The translations under genes and the position numbers were made by a program. This document shows positions 31,451-35,998 of a stretch of 35,998 bases of DNA, one piece after another. Source of the DNA: Azospirillum sp. TSO35-2. GTDB lineage: Bacteria > Pseudomonadota > Alphaproteobacteria > Azospirillales > Azospirillaceae. How positions within the stretch are numbered: position 1 is the first letter of the stretch; each line of letters begins with the position of its first letter. The notes under the pieces were generated by a model. It saw only the letters and a list, made by a program, of their open reading frames with translations. It ran no database searches and had not been told where the DNA came from. The stretch is taken from assembly GCF_003116095.1 (NCBI RefSeq), contig NZ_LGRA01000021.1:2336193-2372190 (forward strand), given 5' to 3'.

Positions 31451-32752
31451 ATGCAGCATTCAAGTTCGGAGGCGCAGGGCGCTCCGCTCGGTGGCCGGTG
31501 GATGCAGCTGGTTATTGGTGTCATCTGCATGTCGATGATCGCCAACCTGCAATATGGCTGGACGCTGTTCGTCAACCCGCTCGAAGAAAAGTATCATTGG
31601 GGCCGCGCCGCCATTCAGGTCGCCTTCACCATTTTCGTCGTGACCGAAACCTGGCTGGTCCCGGTCGAGGGCTGGTTCGTCGACAAGTTCGGCCCGCGCA
31701 TCGTCGTCCTGATCGGCGGCGTGCTCTGCGCGGTCGCCTGGGCGATCAACTCGGTGGCCGACAGCCTGACGCTGCTCTATCTCGGTGCGGCCATCGGCGG
31801 CATCGGCGCCGGCGGCGTCTACGGCACCTGCGTCGGCAACGCGCTGAAGTGGTTCCCGGATCGCCGCGGCCTCGCCGCCGGCCTGACCGCCGCCGGCTTC
31901 GGCGCCGGCTCCGCCCTCACCGTCGTGCCGATCGCCAACATGATCGCCTCGCAGGGCTACGAGCACGCCTTCCTGACCTTCGGCCTCGGCCAGGGCCTGA
32001 TCGTCTTCGCGCTGGCCTGGTTTCTGAAGGAGCCGAACCCCAACCTGCTGCCGAAGTCCAAGTCGAACGTCGTGCAGAGCCGCCGCAACTACACCCCGCA
32101 GGAGACGCTGAAGTCGCCGGTCTTCTGGGTGATGTACGTGATGTTCGTCATGGTCGCCGCTGGCGGTCTGATGGCCACCGCCCAGCTCGGCCCGATCGCC
32201 AAGGACTTCCACCTCGACGGCATGCCGGTCAGCATTCTGGGCCTGACCCTGCCGGCCCTGACCTTCGCCCTGACCATCGACCGCGTGCTGAACGGCATCA
32301 CCCGTCCCTTCTTCGGCTGGGTGTCGGACCACATCGGTCGTGAGAACACGATGTTCGTCGCCTTCGCCATCGAAGCGGTCGGCATCATGGCGCTGAACCA
32401 GTGGGGCCACAACCCGGTCGCCTTCGTCATCCTGACCGGTCTGGTGTTCTTCGCCTGGGGCGAGATCTACAGCCTGTTCCCGTCCTGCTGCGCCGACAGC
32501 TTCGGCTCGAAGTTCGCCACGACCAACGCCGGCCTGCTCTACACCGCCAAGGGCACCGCGTCGCTGGTGGTGCCGTTCGCCAACATCATGGTGGCCTCGA
32601 CCGGCAGCTGGCAGTCGGTGTTCTTCTTCGCCGCCGCGGTCAACGCCATCGCCGCCTTCATGGCCCTGTTCGTCCTGAAGCCGATGCGGGCCCGCCAGAT
32701 CGCCGAATCCTCCCAGCCGGCCGGCAAGCTGGCGGCCGAGGGTGCCGATTGA
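31451..32752 (+). CDS. oxlT: OxlT-type oxalate/formate antiporter, copy 2
   Basis: A 433-residue, 12-helix MFS protein, of equal length and largely identical to the product of 20298-21599 through the transmembrane core (for example GGIGAGGVYGTCVGNALKWF, AAGGLMATAQLGPIA and SILGLTLPALTFAL in both). It differs mainly at the N-terminus, the central cytoplasmic loop (EPNPNLLPKSKSNVVQSRRN here) and the C-terminal tail. Helix 11 keeps LLYTAKGTASLVVP with the candidate substrate Lys; LTIDRVLNGITRPFFG keeps the candidate Arg. It is preceded by a long structured leader, an operator-like palindrome and an excellent ribosome site (AAAGGAGGAG). Expected role: exchange of oxalate for formate or a related carboxylate across the inner membrane; the exact substrate is inferred from family. 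Confidence 0.9.
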   Translation: MQHSSSEAQGAPLGGRWMQLVIGVICMSMIANLQYGWTLFVNPLEEKYHWGRAAIQVAFTIFVVTETWLVPVEGWFVDKFGPRIVVLIGGVLCAVAWAINSVADSLTLLYLGAAIGGIGAGGVYGTCVGNALKWFPDRRGLAAGLTAAGFGAGSALTVVPIANMIASQGYEHAFLTFGLGQGLIVFALAWFLKEPNPNLLPKSKSNVVQSRRNYTPQETLKSPVFWVMYVMFVMVAAGGLMATAQLGPIAKDFHLDGMPVSILGLTLPALTFALTIDRVLNGITRPFFGWVSDHIGRENTMFVAFAIEAVGIMALNQWGHNPVAFVILTGLVFFAWGEIYSLFPSCCADSFGSKFATTNAGLLYTAKGTASLVVPFANIMVASTGSWQSVFFFAAAVNAIAAFMALFVLKPMRARQIAESSQPAGKLAAEGAD

Positions 32753-32891
32753 AAGGCCGACCACCGACCTGTTGGCCGACACGCCGAGCGGAGTGTCCCG
32801 GGAAACCGGGGGGTGAACCGGGACCCTCGCTGAGCATCATCGGCCCCTGCGAACGGTCGTTCCGTTAGCGACGACACGAACCGCAGACGAC

Positions 32892-32937
32892 ATGAACCGA
32901 CGTCAAGGCCACCGCATTGGCCCCGGCGTCGGTTCAT
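32892..32937 (+). terminator. Hairpin downstream of oxlT copy 2
   Basis: An 11-bp outer stem ATGAACCGACG (32892-32902) and CGTCGGTTCAT (32927-32937) with an inner GGCC/GGCC pair. There is no T-run; termination is possible, not proven. Confidence 0.45.
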
Positions 32938-33057
32938 TGCGTTTGGCAAAGGCGCCCGACGAAACGCTTTTCGACGAAACGCCTGAAGAGACCCGCAGCC
33001 ACCCGAACCGCATCGCTGGCCGCACCCTGGAAGAGCCGCTTCAAACCGGCTGATATT

Positions 33058-33067
33058 CTGTATACGG
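33058..33067. promoter_or_regulatory. Operator-like palindrome upstream of TSUP
   Basis: The core GTATAC is embedded in ATTCTGTATACGGAAT (33055-33070), a 16-bp near-perfect palindrome with one mismatched pair. It is centred about 53 bases before the TSUP start. Confidence 0.55.
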
Positions 33068-33115
33068 AATACGGATCATCCCGTCAACACGCTTTCGAAA
33101 ACGAGGTGGATGCGA

Positions 33116-33859
33116 ATGCTGGGCACCATCCTGCTGATGCTGGCGGCCTTTTCGTCGGGCGCCCTGAACGCCGTCGCCGGGGGCGGCGCCTTCATCACCT
33201 TTCCGGCGCTGCTGTTCGCCGGGGTGGCGCCGGTCGCCGCCAACGCCTCCAGCACGGTGGCGCTGTTCCCTGGGCAGGCCGCCAGCAGCTGGGCCTACCG
33301 GCGCGAGATCGCCGCGGCGGGGCACGTCAACGTTCCGGTCTTCGCCGGGCTCAGCCTGGTCGGCGGGCTGGTCGGCGCGCTGTTGCTGCTGCTCACTCCC
33401 AACGCCGTCTTCGCCGGATTCGTTCCCTGGTTGCTGCTGTTCGCCACCGCGGTGTTCGCCGTCGGCGCCTACGCGCCGGGGATCGTGGCGCGGTTGCGGC
33501 TCGGCGGGCGCAGCGTGCTGGTGGTCCAGTTCCTCATCTCGATCTATGGCGGCTATTTCGGTGGCGGCATCGGTTTCCTGATGCTGGCGGCGCTGACGCT
33601 GTTCGGGTTGCGCGACATCCACGCGATGAACGGGCTGCGCCTGCTGCTGGCGATGCTGATGAACGGAGCGGCGGTCGCCACCTTCGTCTTCGCCGGGGCG
33701 GTGTCCTGGCCGGAGACCACGGCGATGGCCATCGCGGCGGTGGCCGGCGGCTATGCCGGTGCAGTCGGGGCCAAGCGCGTCGATCCCAAAAAGCTGAAGA
33801 CCTTGGTCGTGCTGATCGGCGCCGCGCTCACCCTGTACTTCTTTGCGAAGGGGGCGTGA
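33116..33859 (+). CDS. TSUP (TauE/SafE) family membrane permease
   Basis: A 247-residue inner-membrane protein with about eight hydrophobic segments and the two-repeat pattern of the TSUP family. The first repeat has SSGALNAVAGGGAFITFPAL and ANASSTVALFPGQ; the second has SIYGGYFGGGIGFLMLAAL and MNGLRLLLAMLMNGAA. Known relatives export sulfite, sulfoacetate or other organic acids. Here it sits in a putative oxalate regulon, so a small carboxylate is possible. Two in-frame ATGs compete: 33110 (three bases after GAGG) and 33116 (nine bases after GAGG, better spacing). Confidence 0.9.
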   Translation: MLGTILLMLAAFSSGALNAVAGGGAFITFPALLFAGVAPVAANASSTVALFPGQAASSWAYRREIAAAGHVNVPVFAGLSLVGGLVGALLLLLTPNAVFAGFVPWLLLFATAVFAVGAYAPGIVARLRLGGRSVLVVQFLISIYGGYFGGGIGFLMLAALTLFGLRDIHAMNGLRLLLAMLMNGAAVATFVFAGAVSWPETTAMAIAAVAGGYAGAVGAKRVDPKKLKTLVVLIGAALTLYFFAKGA

Positions 33860-33928
33860 GCCGAACGGGATTTTCCACCACCCGCAATCTCTCCGGTCTC
33901 CCCACATTCCGCATTGACATACGGTATC

Positions 33929-33938
33929 TGGTATACCA
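33929..33938. promoter_or_regulatory. Operator-like palindrome upstream of the PanE-like gene
   Basis: A perfect TGGTATACCA palindrome, 145 bases before the start codon, preceded by TATC and a partial second copy (CATACGGTAT, 33918-33927), so two regulator dimers may bind side by side. Confidence 0.65.
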
Positions 33939-34083
33939 AACTCCAAACACAGTTTGCGCAACAGACTGTTGGATGCCGCTGCAAAGCAACCGGTCCGCCG
34001 ATGGACGCGGCCGGTGTGGTTGGGCTGGTGTCGTCCAGCCCCACAGCGTCCAAAAAGTCAAACGGGGGAGAGGGGAATCCGGC

Positions 34084-35127
34084 ATGAAGATCTGCATCTA
34101 CGGATCCGGAGCCATCGGCGGCTATCTCGGCGTGCGCCTGCACCAAGCGGGGGCGGAGGTCAGCCTGGTGGCGCGCGGCGCGCATCTGGCGGCGATGCGC
34201 GAAAACGGTGTCACCTTGATCGTGGGGGAGGAAAAGACCGTCGTCCACCCCCGCTGCACCGACAACCCGGCCGAACTCGGCCCGCAGGATTATGTGATCG
34301 TCGGGCTGAAGGCCCACTCCGTCCCCGGTGTGGTTCCGGCGATGCAGCCGCTGCTGGGGGACGACACCGCCGTCGTCACCGCGGTCAACGGCATCCCCTA
34401 TTGGTATTTCTACGGCACCGGCGGCGCGTTCGACGGGCGCACCCTGGAATCGGTCGACCCGAACGGCGCCCAGTGGAACGGGCTGGGGCCGCAGCGCGCC
34501 ATCGGCTGCGTCGTCTATCCGGCGACCGAGGTGGTGGCCCCCGGCGTCATCCAGCATGTCTATGGCGACAAGTTCTCGCTGGGCGAGCCCGACGGCTCCA
34601 AGTCGGCCCGCGTCGTCGCCCTGTCGCAGGCGATGGAAGCCGGCGGCCTGCGCGCGCCGGTGCTCGACCGCATCCGTGACGAGATCTGGCTGAAGCTGTG
34701 GGGCAACCTGTGCTTTAACCCGATCAGCGCGCTGACCCACGGCACGCTCGACGTCATCTGCGGCGATCCGGAGACCCGCGCCGTCGCCAAGGCGATGATG
34801 CTGGAGGCGAAGGAGATCGGCGACCGGCTGGGCGTCCATTTCCGCGTCGACGTGGAACGCCGCATCAACGGCGCCGCCGCGGTGGGCGCGCACAAGACCT
34901 CGATGCTCCAGGACCTGGAGCGCGGCCGCCCGATGGAGATCGACGCCCTGCTGTCGGTGGTCCAGGAGATGGGCCGGATGGTCGACGTGGCCACCCCGAC
35001 CATCGACGTGGTGCTGGCCCTGGTGCGCCAGCGCGGCGAGACCGCCGGCTGCTACACCCGTCCGCAGCGCGCGGCGGGCGCGGCTCCAGAAGCAACCCAG
35101 CAGCCGGCTCCGGTCGCGGCCCACTGA
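34084..35127 (+). CDS. PanE-family reductase, candidate oxalyl-CoA reductase
   Basis: A 347-residue ketopantoate-reductase-family protein. The N-terminal Rossmann fold opens with IYGSGAIGGYLGVRLHQAGA (GxGxxG), then VSLVARG, DYVIVGLKAHSVPGV with the catalytic-type Lys, and a C-terminal helical domain with EIWLKLWGNLCFNPISALTHG, including the Lys and Asn positions of the PanE active site, and GAHKTSMLQDLERGRPMEID with the usual Ser and Glu. In Methylobacterium extorquens a PanE paralogue (PanE2) is the NADPH-dependent oxalyl-CoA reductase that makes glyoxylate. Two oxalate antiporters nearby, a shared operator and a following transhydrogenase gene favour that role here over pantothenate synthesis. 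The GGGGGAGAGG site supports the ATG at 34084. Family certain; specific reaction inferred. Confidence 0.85.
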   Translation: MKICIYGSGAIGGYLGVRLHQAGAEVSLVARGAHLAAMRENGVTLIVGEEKTVVHPRCTDNPAELGPQDYVIVGLKAHSVPGVVPAMQPLLGDDTAVVTAVNGIPYWYFYGTGGAFDGRTLESVDPNGAQWNGLGPQRAIGCVVYPATEVVAPGVIQHVYGDKFSLGEPDGSKSARVVALSQAMEAGGLRAPVLDRIRDEIWLKLWGNLCFNPISALTHGTLDVICGDPETRAVAKAMMLEAKEIGDRLGVHFRVDVERRINGAAAVGAHKTSMLQDLERGRPMEIDALLSVVQEMGRMVDVATPTIDVVLALVRQRGETAGCYTRPQRAAGAAPEATQQPAPVAAH

Positions 35128-35189
35128 ACCGGGCGTGCCCATGGCGCGGCCGGCACCGCCGGCCGCAGAGGAAGGGGAGGAGGAGCGTC

Positions 35190-35657
35190 ATGAAAGTCGA
35201 GGACATTCTCCGCAAGAAGGGCACGCGCATCGGCATGGTGCGCGTGAACGAACCGGTGAGTACGGCGCTGCGCCTGATGAAGGCGGAGAACACCGGGGCG
35301 CTGGTGGTCAAGGACGTCTGCCGGACCGAGGGCAACACCGTGGTCGGCGTCATTTCCGAACGCGACGTCGTCCGCGCGCTGGTCGACCGCGGAACGGGCA
35401 TCCTGGAACAGCCGGTGTCGGCGCTGATGACGCGCGACCCCTGGTGTTGCAGCCCGTCGGATCCGGTGCGTCATGTGCTGAGCCTGATGGACGAGCATGG
35501 CATCCGCCATGTCCCGGTGCTGGACGGCACGACGCTGGTCGGCGTGGTCAGCGTCCGCGACCTGATCCGCCGCCAGCTGGACGACCTGCCGGCGGACGAA
35601 CTGGCGGGGGCGGGGGCCTCCGACCGCTGGGACTACCCGGTCGCCGCCAACCAGTGA
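35190..35657 (+). CDS. CBS-pair protein 2
   Basis: A 155-residue two-CBS-domain protein, paralogous to the protein at 29279-29734: both have LMKAEN-(T/I)-(G/S)-ALVVKDVCRTEGNT, GV(I/L)SERD and GIRHVPVLDG/HIRHLPVLED. First CBS at residues ~8-65, second ~75-135, then a tail rich in Ala and Gly (ADELAGAGASDRW). It likely senses an adenine nucleotide or S-adenosyl compound and modulates a partner. It starts 62 bases after the PanE-like stop, with GGGGAGGAGGAG upstream, and so forms an operon with it under the operator at 33929. Confidence 0.9.
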   Translation: MKVEDILRKKGTRIGMVRVNEPVSTALRLMKAENTGALVVKDVCRTEGNTVVGVISERDVVRALVDRGTGILEQPVSALMTRDPWCCSPSDPVRHVLSLMDEHGIRHVPVLDGTTLVGVVSVRDLIRRQLDDLPADELAGAGASDRWDYPVAANQ

Positions 35658-35665
35658 GCGGTGCC

Positions 35666-35695
35666 GGCGGGCCGGCGCGTTGTCGCCGGCCCGCC
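35666..35695 (+). terminator. Hairpin after CBS protein 2
   Basis: A perfect 12-bp GC stem, GGCGGGCCGGCG (35666-35677) with CGCCGGCCCGCC (35684-35695), loop CGTTGT, begins 8 bases after the stop codon. No T-run follows. Confidence 0.55.
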
Positions 35696-35812
35696 CGACC
35701 TTGCCCGCCGATTTTGCCGGAATGACTTTGCCGCTTCGGCGCACGCCCGGCCGCGAACCGGACGCGGGCTCGTCGTGCCCGCCGTCGACGCCGGCCTTCG
35801 AAAGCAAACGAC

Positions 35813-35998
35813 ATGAAGATCGCCATACCCAGGGAGCGCCGCCCAGGCGAGCGCCGCGTCGCCGCGTCTCCCGAAACCGTCAAGAAACTCAAAGGACTGG
35901 GGCTCGACGTGGTGGTTGAAAGCGGAGCCGGTCTCGGCTCCAGCCTGCCCGACGCGGTGTTCGAGGCCGCCGGCGCCACCATCGCCGCCGACGCCGCG
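35813..35998 (+). CDS. pntA: NAD(P) transhydrogenase subunit alpha, N-terminal fragment
   Basis: The first 62 codons run off the window edge. MKIAIPRERRPGERRVAASP at the start, then VKKLKGLGLDVVVESGAGLG and AGATIAADAA, match the opening of PntA/alanine dehydrogenase-type proteins: IPRE, GE(R)RVA, SP-TV-KL, the V-VE-GAG strand. PntA is more likely than alanine dehydrogenase because of ERRPGERRVAASPETV. The proton-translocating transhydrogenase makes NADPH from NADH, which would suit an NADPH-dependent oxalyl-CoA reductase encoded just upstream. No TGGTATACCA-type site was found in its 155-base leader. Confidence 0.88.
   Translation, partial: MKIAIPRERRPGERRVAASPETVKKLKGLGLDVVVESGAGLGSSLPDAVFEAAGATIAADAA

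Larger units (their letters stand above)
32753..33115. other. Gene-free stretch between oxlT copy 2 and the TSUP gene
   Basis: No convincing gene. It holds a hairpin at 32892-32937 and an operator-like palindrome at 33058-33067 close to the TSUP start. CTGGAAGAGCCGCTTCAAA at 33027-33045 closely resembles CTGGAAGAGAACCGCTTCAAA in the oxlT copy 2 leader (31416-31436), perhaps a trace of promoter duplication. Confidence 0.5.

Noticed and set aside
33914..33942. TTGACA at 33914 as the -35 box of the PanE-like gene
   Set aside because: No reasonable -10 box at 16-18 bases (CAAACT); the box may be chance next to the operator.

Overview
The window is a GC-rich, densely coded chromosomal segment of an alphaproteobacterium. 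Gene content and protein style suggest Azospirillum or a close relative in Rhodospirillales; this is inference from reading, with no database search. I see no phage, transposase, CRISPR array or rRNA. Most of the left two thirds is ordinary housekeeping DNA; the right third holds a coherent and more interesting system.

Left part (1-20.2 kb). On the minus strand a MaoC-phosphotransacetylase fusion, acetate kinase and an EamA transporter form an operon, followed by a stand-alone protein that is only the C-terminal (nucleotide-binding) half of phosphoglycerate kinase. An almost identical AT-rich palindrome lies before the fusion gene and before the half-PGK gene. Next come enolase, an alpha/beta hydrolase, murJ, an inverted-repeat element, a two-domain sulfurtransferase, a lone fliN, diaminopropionate ammonia-lyase, a periplasmic ClpP-like protein, gatB with a clear terminator, a PAS-PAS histidine kinase, a small hypothetical protein, tRNA-Ser(GCT) and an emrAB-type efflux pair.

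Right part (20.2-36 kb). Two closely related 433-residue OxlT-type oxalate/formate antiporters, a ThiE-like protein, a GntR/FCD regulator, pyruvate kinase, a Nudix hydrolase, a pyruvate phosphate dikinase lacking its PEP/pyruvate domain (behind a tiny Rossmann-fold ORF), a histone-deacetylase-like amidohydrolase, two paralogous CBS-pair proteins, a 69-residue membrane protein, a GNAT acetyltransferase, a TSUP exporter, a PanE-like reductase and the start of pntA.

The main observation is a repeated operator-like palindrome, consensus TGGTATACCA (often CTGGYATACCATATT), found upstream of up to nine transcription units in about 12 kb: oxlT copy 1, gntR, pyk, CBS1-deacetylase, the small membrane protein, GNAT, oxlT copy 2, TSUP, and panE-CBS2. 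It fits the FadR-type GntR consensus, and the GntR gene has a variant in its own promoter. With two oxalate antiporters and a PanE homologue (PanE2 of Methylobacterium extorquens is an oxalyl-CoA reductase), the simplest reading is a local oxalate/glyoxylate assimilation regulon: oxalate uptake, reduction of oxalyl-CoA with NADPH (transhydrogenase next door), and entry of the carbon at the PEP/pyruvate node. The oxalyl-CoA-forming and decarboxylating genes (frc, oxc) are not in the window.
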